In this document: positions 10,647-22,481 of the stretch, piece after piece
Numbering within the stretch: position 1 is the stretch's first letter
Layout: the number at the start of each line of letters is the position of its first letter
NCBI GenBank assembly: GCA_019426215.1
Contig: CM033393.1
Coordinates: 28,336,591-28,400,590, forward strand
Reading direction: 5' to 3'
DNA from: Buddleja alternifolia
Lineage: Eukaryota; Streptophyta; Magnoliopsida; Lamiales; Scrophulariaceae
Length of the DNA: 64,000 nt
Notes under the pieces: model-generated
What the model saw: only the letters and a program-made list of their open reading frames with translations
The model's database searches: none
Told to the model about the DNA's origin: nothing
Program-made: the position numbers and the translations under genes

Positions 10647-13463
10647 GTTGGTTATGGCATAGAAAAATGAATCGCCTCAACTTTAAGGCAATCTCTCAGT
10701 TAATATCGCTAAATCTAGTAGAGGGATTACCTAAGGGTTCTTTTCAGAAAAATCGCTTATGTGATGCATGTCGAATGGGTAAACAAGTCAAATCATCTTT
10801 TAAGAAGAAACCTTATCTATCTACTTCTAGAATTCTTGAACTATTGAATTTAGATTTGTTTGGTCCTATTCAAGTCATGAGTGTTAGTGGTAAAAAGTAC
10901 TCGCTAGTAATAGTTGATGATTTCTCTCGCTATACATGGGTAGAATTTCTAGCAACCAAGGATGTAACTAGTGTCAAGCTCACAGCGCTAATCCGTCAAT
11001 TATAAACTTCAAAAGATTTAAAAGTGACGAGGATTAGAAGCGATAGAGGAACTGAATTTACTAACCACTTTGTTGAGAGGTTTTGTACAGATATTGGAAT
11101 ACTTCATGAGTATTCTGCACCTAGAACACCTCAACAGAATGGAGTTGCTGAGCGACAAAACAGAACGCTTAAAGAAGCCTCTAGGACAATGTTAGCAGAG
11201 TCGAAGTTACCTCAAAGGTTTTGGGCCGAAGTTATCAATACCGCTTGCTACACTCAGAACTGGTGTATGATCAACAAGCAACATGAAAAGAATCCATATG
11301 AATTGTGGAAGGGACGTAAGCCGAACGTTTCATATATATCCATTTTCGGTTCAAAATGTTTCATTCATAACAATGGATCCCAAAGTTTAAAGTCATTTGA
11401 TCCTAAGGCGGATGAGGGAATCTTTCTAGGCTATGCCATGAATGGAAAGAGTTTTTCATCCTAAATAAGATCAAATCGAAGGTTGAAGAATCCATTCATG
11501 TTTTGTCTGATGATGCTAACCAAGAACCGAGTAAGGTTAATCCTGATGATGTAGGAATTGAAGATCTTGCCCAACAAGCATCACAAATCAATCTTAGTGA
11601 TGATAGTGATGATGATGAGGATGATGAGATCTCTGTGTCTAATCCTAAGGTTACTTGTGAGGTTACTAATGATGATATTGTCAGAAACGCTGATGATCAT
11701 GAAGAGAATGATCATCAAGAGCAAATTGGAACTGTGAATGATGTAGCGACTGTGCAAGAGACAAATGAGGGTCAAGTGATTGATGATCAAGAGTCTCTCA
11801 ACCTGTTCCAACCAGATCGTAAATCGCTTAGAGATCATCCACCAGAGCTAGTTATTGGAGATAATAAAGCACCTGTTAGAACTAAGGCCGCTACAATCAA
11901 TGAGGCCATGTTCGCAAGTTTTCTATCTCAAATGGAACCAAAAAAAGTGGATGGAGTGCTCATTGATTTAAGTTGGGTATAAGCGATGCAAGAATAGCTT
12001 AACTAATTTGAGAGAAGTAAGGTATGGTCGCTAGTACCAAGGCCAACTCACAAAGGAGTTATTAGGATTAGATAGGTTTTCAGGGACAAGATGGATAAAG
12101 ATGGCATTGTTATAAGAAACAAAGAAAGATTAGTCGCTCCACGTTATTGCCAAGAAGAGGGTATTGATTTTGATGAGACATATGCCCCAGTAGTCCGTCT
12201 TAAAGTGAGTCGGATGTTCCTAGCGTTTGCCGCATTCAATAAGTTCACAGTGTACCAAATGGATGTAAAGAGTGTTTTCTTGAATGGTAAACTCCAAGAA
12301 GAAGGATACGTGGAGCAACCCCCAGGATTTATCAACAACCATGGCAAAAGTATGGTCTACAAATTGGATAAAGCACTTTACGACCTTAAACAAGCACCAA
12401 GAGCATGGTATGACACTCTCTCTATCTTCCTTATTGGTAAAGGCTTTTCAAAAGGCAGCGTTGATACACCGTTATTTAAAATTACCCATAATGAAGATAT
12501 TCTCTTAGCCCAAATTTATGTTGATGATATTATATTTGGATCTATTAATAAGCAATTGTGTGAGAAGTTTTCGAAAATGATGCAAGATCAACTTGAAATG
12601 AGCATGATGGGTGAATTGACTTTCTTCTTAGGATTACAAGTTAAACAACTCCTAATGGTATATTTATAAACCAAGTTATATATATAAGAGATATGATTAA
12701 GAAATTTTGTGTGGAAAATACATCCTCTTCAAAAATTCCAATGAGCCAAACGCTTAAGTTAGATAAAGATGAAAGTGGGAAGAAAATTGATATCACTAAC
12801 TATAGAGGTATCATTGGATAACTTCTTTATCTTACCGCTAGTAGACCTGATATTATGTTTTTGGTAGGCATATGTGCACGCTTTCAAGCTGATCCAAAAA
12901 ATTCACACTTAATTGCTACCAAGAAGATCCTTAAATACCTAAAAGGCACACAAAATGTGGGCTTATGGTATCCAAGGGACTCTCCTTTTGAACTAATTGG
13001 TTATTCAGACGCAGATTTTACAGGATGCAAAATAGATAGAAAGAGTATTAGTGGTACATGTCAATTTCTCGGTGATAGATTGATTTCGTGGCATAGTAAG
13101 AAACTATAATCCATAGCGACTTCTACCGCTGAGGTTGAATATGTAGCACCTGGAAGCTATTGTGCATAAATCCTTTGGATGAGAAAACAACTTAAAGATT
13201 ACGGAACAATCTTAGTTCCTACCTCAATCCATTGTAATAACCAAAGCGCTTTAGCTATGACCCAAAACCCAGTCCTTCATTCTAGAACTAAACACATTGA
13301 CATTCGCTACCATTTCTTGTGTGACCATATTCAAAAGAAAGATATCTCCATGCATTTCATTGGTACTAACAAACAACTGGCAGATATCTTCACCAAAGCG
13401 CTCAACGAACAATGTTTTCTCACTTTAAGAAATGAACTAGGTATGATTGATTTAAACGCTTAA
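10647..13463 (+). pseudogene. SirB pol fragment (integrase, RT, RNase H)
   Basis: The fragment starts at the pre-integrase zinc finger, where the second histidine is replaced (WHRKMNRLNF against WHRKMNHLNF in SirC at 30499), followed by CDAC. The integrase core keeps SDRGTEF (11039) and NGVAERQN, but a stop interrupts it at 11003. An acidic linker (11503-11982) rich in Asp and Glu joins integrase to RT, as in SirC. RT carries YVDD at 12517-12528. RNase H ends at the TAA at 13463. More than ten stops and frameshifts, many more than in SirC, indicate an older insertion. The first ATG of the leading frame (10631) lies inside the CopA LTR. Confidence 0.88.
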
Positions 13464-14305
13464 TCATAAAGCATCATATCTTTCATTGGCAAATAATTTG
13501 AGGGGAATTCACTTCAAATTTATGTCTAAAGCGTCTTTCAAAATTGAAATGAGTTATCAATTTTAGGGGGAACTTTAAAATTAAACTTATTCAAATCAAT
13601 AAGCGTCTATGATAAAAAATTAATTTTAAAATTTTGTGCATTGATCATTAGCGTTTATCAGTTATGCATGACAAAATAAATCTCTAATAAAATTAAATGA
13701 AAATGTCTTTTAAGAGCCCAAAGCGATTGAATTTTATTAAAAAACTTCAGCGTTAAGAATATTCCCACCTAAACGCTACGTAACTTTTTCTAAAACTCAT
13801 GCATTGTTTTCATCACTAAAAGGTGGCAAGTGGATAAGTCCCAAAAGGTAAGTACTGCCCACACGCTCCTATCAAATCAAACTAACAGTCAATAATCACT
13901 ATCTAAAATAGGCGGTTTAGTAAATGCAGGTGTCTAGGTACGTGTCAGTGTACTATCAAGCGCGTGCAACTCACGCTGAACATTTTCAAAATCTCGAACG
14001 TTTTTTTTAAAGTAACTGCAAACTCCAAATTCTTTATTTCACAGCAGTTAACCTAATTTATCGCACCTTTTTATATCCGTATTTAGGAATAAACGACTTA
14101 GATTTAATTTTCTTCATTTCCAAATTAATAATTTTAATTCGTCGCATTTATCTAAGAATTTGAGGAGTTACTTTTTGCCTCTATTTAAACGCTTCCAATT
14201 TTTACAAAAACACGTTATCACTTTAAAAATTACCTTTGCTGTAAAAATTCTCTCAAGGAAAAAGGGTTTTCTCAAAAATTCTCTCAAAGCTTCAATCTTT
14301 CATCA
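13464..14305 (+). other. SirB spacer between pol and the extra ORF, with PPT-like repeats
   Basis: There is no coding pattern here. Two purine-rich motifs, AATTTGAGGGGAA (13495-13507) and TTTTAGGGGGAA (13561-13572), correspond in spacing and position to two copies in SirC (33346-33358 and 33410-33422). They resemble polypurine tracts and are conserved between the two elements although the surrounding sequence has diverged. Confidence 0.65.
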
Positions 14306-14842
14306 ATGGCGCCACCAAAGTCCTCAAAAACTGCCGCCGAAAAATCTGCTAAATCCAAAACTGAGAAGCCACTAACAGTCAATGTCGGATTCCTGGTAAA
14401 CTGGGAGTATCTTTTTGAAAATCAAAACTTCCCTTTGAGGACCATTCTTCCTCTCATTGAAGAATAAGGTCTAAGACAAATGTTGACTTCCCATTCCAAT
14501 CTTCACGATGAAGAAACCCTGTTCTTCTTTCAAAATGCTGTGATTTCAGACGATGGGAATTCTATCTCTTGCGTCTTTCCTTTTGCCCAAGAAACCTTCA
14601 TTCTCACCCCTCAACTTCTATCTTCCGTACTACAACTGCCTAATGATGGTGGAGAAGTTGAAGAAGTAACCCTTGGAGACGCCACCAAGTTCTGGGAACT
14701 GGTCAAGAAAGATGACATAGAAGCTGCATACGAATCGAATTTCAAGAAAAATGACATGAAGGAGAATATGTCATTTTGGCTGACATTTGCTCCAAGATGA
14801 TCAAATGCAGGAAAAGAAGCTTTGATAAAATCTCGAACATAC

Positions 14843-16983
14843 TGAAAGAGTTAGGTGCCCGACGTGCCATTTTTTGGGCGTAGTAACCGACTCTTTAAAC
14901 AGCCTTATATTGTATGTTGTCAAGTAATTTAATAAATGGCATTTTCTTCTTTATCTTATCATTCTATGTAATTAGATAAAGTCCCCTAGATCACTCTTAA
15001 CCTATGAGATGTGTTTGGTATCGGGGATGCCAATCATGGAATACGTCTCTAAGGTTGTGGTCTTAAAAATGTTCCAAGTCATAGAATCATTGAGATAGGG
15101 ATATCAATGACTCGTAAAGACTTGCACGTACAATGCACACTCTTGGAGAGTGTATCCTATTCCATGGATATTGATACGGTGTACATCAGTGCATGTATGT
15201 GGGTTCTCATTGGGATCGAGTAAACTGAACATCCCCGCCGAGATTCCATATTGGAGTCAATGTTGAATTTGGAATCTCCTCGGTTACGTAGGCATAAGAT
15301 TGGTCCTCATGACTTGAGACACCATTGGTCGTCTCGTGCATCGCCCACTGTACTTAGATTTGTCACACGATTCCAGGTGAGTCATACAGTGGGGCATATT
15401 GGGTCCAGTCTGGTTATGTACGGAGGCGTGTGAGTGCCAAGAGAGAATCCGTCACTGATCATTAGCATCGGCGCATATCCTATGTACTTCACAGTGTATT
15501 GACCATGGGAACCTCCGGCCGGAGTAGTATCAATAAGGAGGCGCAGTGTTTCCTCGCTCGATTGATAAATTGGTGAATGTCACTTAGATCGATATACATA
15601 GAATCGAGTTACTGGGATTTCGACTGACATCCAAGTCCTAGATTCGATCGGGATATTTGATGGAAGGATTTTACTTATGCGAAAATCGTAATGCGGAAAG
15701 GTCACCTAATAATCGTTCATGGCTAGGTCTTCTTGGAGCGTGGCTAGTACTAACCTTGATTTGTAGGAACCATGAATTAATCGGTAATTAATTCTTGGTC
15801 GGATTAAAATACTTGGAGTAATTAAATCTAGCAATGAAAATTGCAAAGGCACAACGGGGTTGTGTTCCTACTACTAGTACATGAACGAACCTACAATGGG
15901 GTTACACACTTACTCAAGAAAGTTCAATTACTATGTGAATATTAATCCGATTTAGGATTAAAGTGAAATTGATTAATGAGATTAATTGATTAAGTGGAAG
16001 ACATTTTAATTAGTATGCTTGGTAAAATAATTATTCTATTAATTAATCTTGGAGATTAATTATTAACGGAAATTGTTATTATCCGGGAATTTATTTAAAC
16101 TACTAATTTTACCATTAATTAATCATGAGGATTATTTAATTAACAAGTCTTGGAAGACTTGGGAGTCATTTTAATTAAGTTGGACTTAATTAAATGAAGT
16201 CACAAGAGTGAAATTCAAAGCTAGTCAAAGTTTGACTTGTAATGTTTTTTAAATGAAGAAGAAAATGAAAAATATTCTCTTACACATGTGGTGGTAGTTG
16301 AGAATGGAATGGTAGGTGAGAATGGGGTGGTAGGTGAAGAAAAACAAGTCTTATACTCCACCTAACACCATATGGCCGAAAATTAGTGGCTATAAAAGGA
16401 GGTGTTCTTGCTCTCATTTAAAACTTGATGAAAACTTAAAAAGAAAAAAAAGCTTAGAGCTTAGTTCTTCATCTCTAGATTTTTCTAGCTTCTCTTGTGA
16501 TTCTTGAAGACTTTCTTCTATAGAACTTCTTCTTGAAGATTAGTTGTAAAAGATTATCTTCCATAGATATTTCTTTTAGTAACTCTTCTTGTCTTCCACC
16601 TTTCACTACATAGACTCCATTTCCTTAGAGCATATATCTAGCCAATCTTTTGCTTAAGGTATGAACTTACTTGAGGTGTGTCCTTGTAGAGGCTTCTTTC
16701 TTTAGGAGCTTATGGTGGTTTGATTCGAACCCCTCCATGTTGAGGTGAGGATTAAAAAATGAGAGCCAAAGTTTTTGGTGTGGTTTTCCTTGTGTTGTGA
16801 TTTTACACCCTCACTTTAATAAAACCCCAAATCTTGTAATCGGTTTAAAACCCCTTTACTCGTATTAGTTTTTGTTGTGCATTACTTTGACCCCTAGCTT
16901 GGGATGCCGATATGTATGTGTTTTATATACTTTATTTCTTCCGTTGCGCCGGCATCGCTTGTGGGGGCATACTGATCCTAACA
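14843..16983 (+). mobile_element. SolG: solo LTR related to the CopA family
   Basis: This 2141-bp block starts TGAAAGAGTTAGGTGCCC and ends CCTAACA, with identical flanking duplications catac at 14838-14842 and 16984-16988. Start, length and internal blocks (for example around 15450-15560) resemble the LTR of CopA. TATAAAAG is at 16391-16398. It has no primer site, gag or pol, so it is a solo LTR left by recombination between two LTRs. Removing it and one catac restores the reading of the SirB extra ORF across the join. Confidence 0.9.
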
Positions 16984-17666
16984 CATACAATACAAGATGA
17001 TGACTGCCATTTTGACCAAGTTGAAGATAAACTTGTCTTAGTATATCTTTAATCGCTTTAAGGCAACGATGGCAAAATCTGTGAATCCCAAGCCTTATGG
17101 GATTGTTTTAAGTCTTTTGTTAAGCGCTAGAGGTTTCGTCAACACTGTCGGTAAGAAATTTCTAACGCTTAAGTTCTATGGCAAGAAGATGATTGGCGAA
17201 TTGCTGAAACCCAAGCGACGAGGTGGTGCATCGATTCCCAAGGAGGAACGTGAGCGACTCCTTGCAGAAGAGGTTGTTTGGAGTGATGATGAGGAGCAAG
17301 CGTCGTCATCTTTATCATTATCATCATCATCATCGCAGGAGAAAGTGGTGGTTAAGCGACCGAAATGGAAAATCGCTGTGAAAGTCGCTGAGCTAGCCAA
17401 GAAGCAGAAGAAGACGGAGACCAAAAAGAAGAAATCTATCTCTCCTCCTCCTAAATCGCTCTCTCCCCCTCCAGCGTTTTTCATAGTTCCAGAAGAAGAA
17501 AAAGAAGTGTTGTTATCACACAAGCATTCCATACCAAAAGGATCCACTAGCTTTCCATCCGAGCCAGCGCTTGGAGAATCGTCTAGTGTTTCTCCTCCTT
17601 CTCCCTCTGTACCAATCGCTGAGCCCGCTACTGGTGCTCTCTCAATAGAGCTTGGTGATTATAAGG

Positions 17667-17744
17667 GTAAGTACTTATCTTAGATAATATATTTTATCAT
17701 TTCCTGTGTTTTTCTTTTTAACACTAGAATAAATTATTTTTCAG
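17667..17744 (+). other. Putative intron 1 of the SirB extra ORF (78 bp, phase 1)
   Basis: The donor is G/GTAAGTAC and the acceptor ATTATTTTTCAG, with a T-rich tract and a possible branch site TTTAAC near 17718. The stretch is AT-rich and holds in-frame stops, while the sequence on each side is open. The donor falls after the first base of a codon, and the acceptor side supplies the other two. Confidence 0.7.
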
Positions 17745-17930
17745 CCTTTAGCGAATATAAAATCCAATATACACTGAATTTATTAAAAGGATTCAATATT
17801 CTTATTTGTGCTGATCCCCTTACTTCATTCCTCAATCTTGAAGATGATGAAGTAGTCTCGGAGCCTGAGGCTATGGAAACTGAAGTTCCTATAGATCAAG
17901 CAACTGAAATAGTCGAAGAGAGTCCTCAGG
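17745..17930 (+). CDS. Putative exon 2 of the SirB extra ORF (186 bp, symmetric 1-1)
   Basis: This exon is fully open in the frame set by both neighbours, and its length of 62 codons is divisible by three. The encoded segment begins AFSEYKIQYTLNLLKGF and becomes acidic (Glu/Val/Pro-rich), like exon 3. It has no ATG, so ordinary ORF calling would miss it. Confidence 0.65.
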
Positions 17931-18012
17931 GTAAGCGTTGTAGTCTGTTCAATCGTTGATTTCTACTATGTTGAAATTTTGCTTGTTTTTCTCATACGCT
18001 TGCACGTGTCAG
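17931..18012 (+). other. Putative intron 2 of the SirB extra ORF (82 bp, phase 1)
   Basis: The donor is CAGG/GTAAGCG and the acceptor CACGTGTCAG, with a T-rich 3' half (TTGCTTGTTTTTCTC). Like intron 1 it is phase 1 and short. After removal exon 3 reads VQNIPDADAPPPF, the same frame as the long open stretch to 18449. Confidence 0.65.
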
Positions 18013-20711
18013 TTCAAAATATTCCAGACGCTGATGCACCTCCACCCTTCGAGGTCCCTATTGAAGTGGATGTTTCGGTTGAAACTTCTCCAGTCAGTGA
18101 AGCAATTGTTCAAGCTGAGCGGTCGATAGAAGTGGCCCCTATCCCAACTGAAGAAATCGCCTTTGTCCCTACTCCAACTGGACCTCCTCCCCGTGTCATC
18201 AATTTCTTTCCCCGAAGCTATAATGCAGATGTTGAATTTTACTTTGCTGCTAGAGAAAGTGACCCCCGACAGCTAATTGAAATGGAGATTGCTTTTCAGA
18301 CCACTCTCCACGATTCTTCAATCTCTAACTCGAAGAAATTTGAGTTCTTTGAGAGGCTTGCCGATCTCGGTCTGTACTCGCTAGAGCGCCTGCAATCATG
18401 TCTTGAATATATTAGGCGACCAGCTATCAACATGTCAGACTTCCACTGAGAGCGATTTAACTTCACAGGTCGCTCTGCAGAATCCTTTTATCCGTTTCGC
18501 CTGAACAAAATGGTGATCAAGAATCCTCACATGGGTGATTAGTTGAAGAATTCAGATGAAGAGGATCTCAACAAAATTGGATACTCTACTTTGCCCAAGG
18601 TTGTTCATTCTCCTCAGAACGCTTTATCTCCCAAGCCCCTCAAACTTTGGAAAGGAAAAGGACAAGTCGTTGCTGAGCGTCCTAATCCAATCAATTCTTG
18701 GTTGGAAGATGAAGCTAGTGAATATCTTGCCAGGCTGTGGGAAGATGATTAGGAGAGTGAATATGAATACTTTGAGAAGTATCTTACCCTAGAATAGATA
18801 AGAAGAAGTTTGTAAAACTTGGCAAGCAGTGGATGATGGATACTACTCAGTGGGCTAAAGAATTTGTGCTTCATTTCTACAGGCTTGAAGAGCTTGTCAG
18901 ATATCCGTTTTTGTTCGATTTTGGTGTAGAATACAGACCCTAAGGTTTTACTGTATTTCTACTTGATCAGCGCAAGACACTTGTTGGGAACATTAGCGAC
19001 TTGCCTTTTTATAGAAAACCTATTGAACGCTATCTTTGCCAGCAACTTGCTTTATTCAGTCAGGGAGGACGTTACGTTTTTCACCAGAATCAGAATTTTG
19101 TCTACCGTATCATTCCCGATCTGAATGAGGATACATCAACAAGCAAGAGCGATTGTTGTTTTTCACAAAGACAGAAGAGCGATTGTTGAGAATGCTCACT
19201 CGCTTTAAAAACCTTTAATGATCATTATAGCTTCAACAATTTCAGAGGCAATAATCTATTGTTTGTTCTCATGTGTGAGCAAAATGTCTAAGTGGCCAAG
19301 ATTCTATTGCTTATTCGGCCAGTGGATCAAGAAGTTGCTCAAGTACTGATGCCATTTATTTTGGACTTTTTCAATTATTATATTTTAGGTGTCGATCTAC
19401 CAGAGGCTGTGCACTTTGTACATAGCACTGAAGAGCGCAGAGACGCTATATTCTTTATCTCGCAGACAAACGTAATAAGTCCAAGGCACGTCATGGAAGC
19501 GATTGCCCTACTCTGGGTCATTGTTGTTGAGAAACCTTCTCCTCTAGTGGAGATTGTTGAAATAGAAGTGGAACAAGCTCCTGCGATGGAAGTTGCTCCA
19601 ACCATAGACGCTGATATGCAAACAGAAGTTACCTCTAGCGATCCAACAGTCGAGGTTCCCATTGTTGAACAAGTTGTTCAGATTGAGGAAGCAACTCAAT
19701 CTCTTGAATTAGCGATAGACGAAGTACATATAGAAATGGCAGAGGAGCCTAAAGAGCCATTCATCAGAGATAAATCCAAAAGAAAGGCTGCCGTTTCTAG
19801 CTCATATGGACTCATTGCATCCCCTGAGCTTTCTTCTTCGTCGGATTCAGACTCGAAAAGTGACTTGGAGACACGAGACTTCTGACGAGCCGTTCGGAAC
19901 TCGCTCAACACCATTGAGGGTTCTTACTCGAAGATGCTTGACAATGATGATCTACATATCAAGTTAGTCTCTGACACTAGAAGCCGTGATATTGCAAACG
20001 CTGCTACAAAAAGTACCATAGTGATCATGGATTAGATGACATCGCTGATCAAAGGCCTCTCTAAGGAATTCAACCAGCACCTCAGCCTAGAATGCTTCTA
20101 TAGATACTGAGCAAGATATTTCTTCTAACTCAATTGCTCAAAGTATAGCCGAACAAGTTGCTCTACTTGTTGAAGAAGTGAGGCTATTGCGTCGAGATAT
20201 CGCTGATCTCAAGGCCTTCCTTGATGATACTAAGAAGAGGGAAGATAAAGAAAAGCATTCTTTGTCCAAAGCCAAAGGTAAAGCCTTGACGGAGCCAATC
20301 TCTAAAACGGACAACAAGCATTAGCGCTCCATGTTTGAAGAAATAGTAAGCATAAAGAAGTTGCTCACTAAGAAGTGAAAGCCAAGATACTACCAATGCA
20401 GGCATAGGCTTCTGGACTTAGATGTAAAATTTTTAGAGGGTATGGGTTTTAATCCATACGCGGCACCGCTGAGAAGATCTCTTGATTGGAAAACTTCCAA
20501 CAACCGTATGCATGACATTTACCATGATCTCATCAGGACACAAGGTATCCTTGCAAGGGATTGGATGGAAAGGTTACTGGAACTGAATCGCAGCGCTAAG
20601 AATCGAAGCGATGACTATGATGAAGTCTATCGCACAACAATGATAGCTATCGATCGAGTCCTGCTAGATCTAGCCAATGAAACTTATCAAGACGAGGTTT
20701 CGAAGAAGTGA

Positions 20712-20960
20712 CAAAGACAATGATTTTATTGTTGTATATTTTATTTCTTTATATGTTTATTTATTTTTCACTATAAATCATGTATGCTTTAAATTCCATA
20801 TATATGAATGAATGATTTATCGCGAAAACATCTTGTTGAGGCTAATCTAACATTATCTAACTTAACTAACTTTCTAAATCCTAACTTATGATTATTTTGG
20901 GTTTTTCTTTAAACTCTTAATCTATAAAAGAGTTATAAGAGTTAAGGTCTTAACATCATC
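20712..20960 (+). other. SirB 3' untranslated region
   Basis: Between the extra ORF and the polypurine tract there is no coding pattern. A block around 20825-20950 (AACATCTTGTTGAGG, repeated TCTAAC, an inverted pair around TATAAAAGAG) matches the same region of SirC near 37000-37110, so it is conserved between the elements. Confidence 0.6.
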
Positions 20961-20974
20961 AAAAAGGGGAAAAT
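20961..20974 (+). other. SirB polypurine tract
   Basis: AAAAAGGGGAAAAT directly precedes the 3' LTR start TGTTAGG at 20975. The equivalent in SirC is at 37111-37124. Confidence 0.85.
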
Positions 20975-22481
20975 TGTTAGGAAATTTCATGTTAGATGTT
21001 TTGATGATGACAAGATAGGTTTTCATGTTAGACCCCAAAAATAATGTAAATTTATGTTTTCATAGATCAATTGTGTAAGCGTTTGAAAGTTTGTAATTTT
21101 GTTAGACTTGTAATTTTTATCTTTGTAGATTTTAGACTAAGTATTGGATGCCAAGTAGCTAGTAGAATTCTAGGTAAGTCTATTAGAGATGAAGTTGAAG
21201 ATCAGGGTCTGAAGTCAAGTGAAGATGAAGATTTGTTCTTAGCGTCTATCAAACGCTAAAGGACTATTTCAGGATTTATGAATCAAGCGCTCAAAGCACT
21301 CAAGCGATCAAGGATAAGATTCACCTGAAATAAATTCTCAAGTCATAAAGGACGTAAATGCAATCAACAATGGATACTTATTTCCAACGGGAAATAAATT
21401 CAAACGCATTAAATGCTTGATAAGTGCATTAAATGTGATAAGCTATTATGACTTGTGGACAAGCCACCTTTTGACTAGACTGTCAGATTTCATAGTTGAA
21501 AAACTGCTCATGTCCAATCGGAACTAGCAAAAATTCAGGAATGTCAGAATGGGACTGTTTAACGCGCTGCGTGAGGTACACGCGCCCACATGTGTCCAAT
21601 GGACAAATCCCAAGAAACCCTATAAATAGTACCCTTTAGCAAACCCTAAAGATACGTACGTACACAAGAAAAGGGTCAATACTTTGCTGAAATTACTTGA
21701 AAGAAAAGCTTACAAAATCCATAGCTAAAATCCTTCAAGCTTTTCTTATACATTCCAAAGACAGTCACAAATATCTCAAACCTCTTAAAAAAGAAACCCT
21801 ACACTATTATTGAGATATCCAAAGTTGTTTGAACTTTCTAACATCAAACAGACCTGAGACAAAACCCTCAACATCTTTCATCTGAGTGAAAAAGTTTGTT
21901 GATTCTACAAGCAGTATCTCTGTGTGAGAGAAGCTTGTTGAAGAAGATCTCTATTGGAGCTGAAGTTTGTGTAATTAAGGAGCTCAAGATCGCCTTCCCT
22001 TTCATTGATTCTGTAAAAGTCTCTGTGTGACTCTTCAATAATCAATCTAGTGAATTTCTCCAAGTGCATAGAAGAAGAAGGACGTAACTGGGATTACATC
22101 ACCCAGTGAACATTAAAATATATTGTGTTATTTTTTATTTTATTGCTTTACTTTACATTTGCACATTATATCTTGAAAAAGCTTTCAAAACAATTAAGCA
22201 ACTAAATTAAGTTAAAGAGAACGCTAAGCTATACAATCATTTCCGTTGTGCTAACCCTAATTACGCTATTGAAACATTACCCTACGTTGGTAATTGTTGA
22301 AATCACTAAGTCTAAGTTATCTTACTTTAGACGCCTGACCTAGCGCTAAGCTTTCCAAGCGTTCAAATTCTTCAAGGTAATACGAAAGTGTTTGAAATCG
22401 AAAAAAACTTCAGGGTCTATTCAACCCCCTTCCCCCCCCCCCCCCCATCTAGACTCTTTCTTATGCCACTTGGGACCATCA
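20975..22481 (+). repeat. SirB 3' LTR
   Basis: It is 1507 bp, starts TGTTAGGAAATTTCATG and ends GGGACCATCA. TATAAATA is at 21621-21628. It is collinear with the LTRs of SirC but clearly diverged. A run of 15 C at 22432-22446 lies close to the end, where SirC has shorter C runs (27688 onward and 38623 onward). Confidence 0.87.

Larger units (their letters stand above)
14306..20711 (+). pseudogene. SirB extra ORF (third ORF), apparently spliced, interrupted by SolG
   Basis: Start chosen at MAPPKSSKTAAEKSAKS (14306). Exon 1 runs 14306-14842 and 16989-17666, broken by SolG; it has a stop at 14465, a 1-nt frameshift near 14770 and a stop near 17038. Two GT-AG introns (17667-17744 and 17931-18012) flank exon 2 (17745-17930), and exon 3 continues from 18013. 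Exon 1 ends in a Lys/Ser/Pro-rich tail, and exons 2-3 are acidic and proline-rich. Later segments (18543-18796, 18797-19189, 19292-19885, 20442-20711) align in order with the third ORF of SirC, with stops at 18447, 18540 and 18750 and further frameshifts. No signal peptide or membrane segment is evident. It resembles long hypothetical proteins I recall from Lamiales genomes; function unknown. Confidence 0.7.
10647..22481 (+). mobile_element. SirB: Sirevirus-type copia element, 3' part visible
   Basis: The visible part runs from the middle of pol (GAG-pre-integrase domain) through RT and RNase H, a spacer, a long extra ORF downstream of pol, the polypurine tract and a 3' LTR. An extra ORF after pol, Sirevirus-type RT, and collinearity with the complete element SirC identify the lineage. 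The 5' LTR, gag and protease lie left of the window because CopA split the element at 10646/10647. SolG is inserted in the extra ORF. At its right end SirB abuts LINE sequence; the expected duplication would be ttaac (22482-22486). Confidence 0.88.

Noticed and set aside
11503..11982. Separate acidic gene between integrase and RT in SirB
   Set aside because: SirC has the same acidic stretch as the pol linker, in frame with RT apart from lesions.
17069..17683. Treating this frame as a stand-alone host gene
   Set aside because: It is continuous with the SirB extra ORF across SolG and through two introns, and lies between SirB pol and its LTR.
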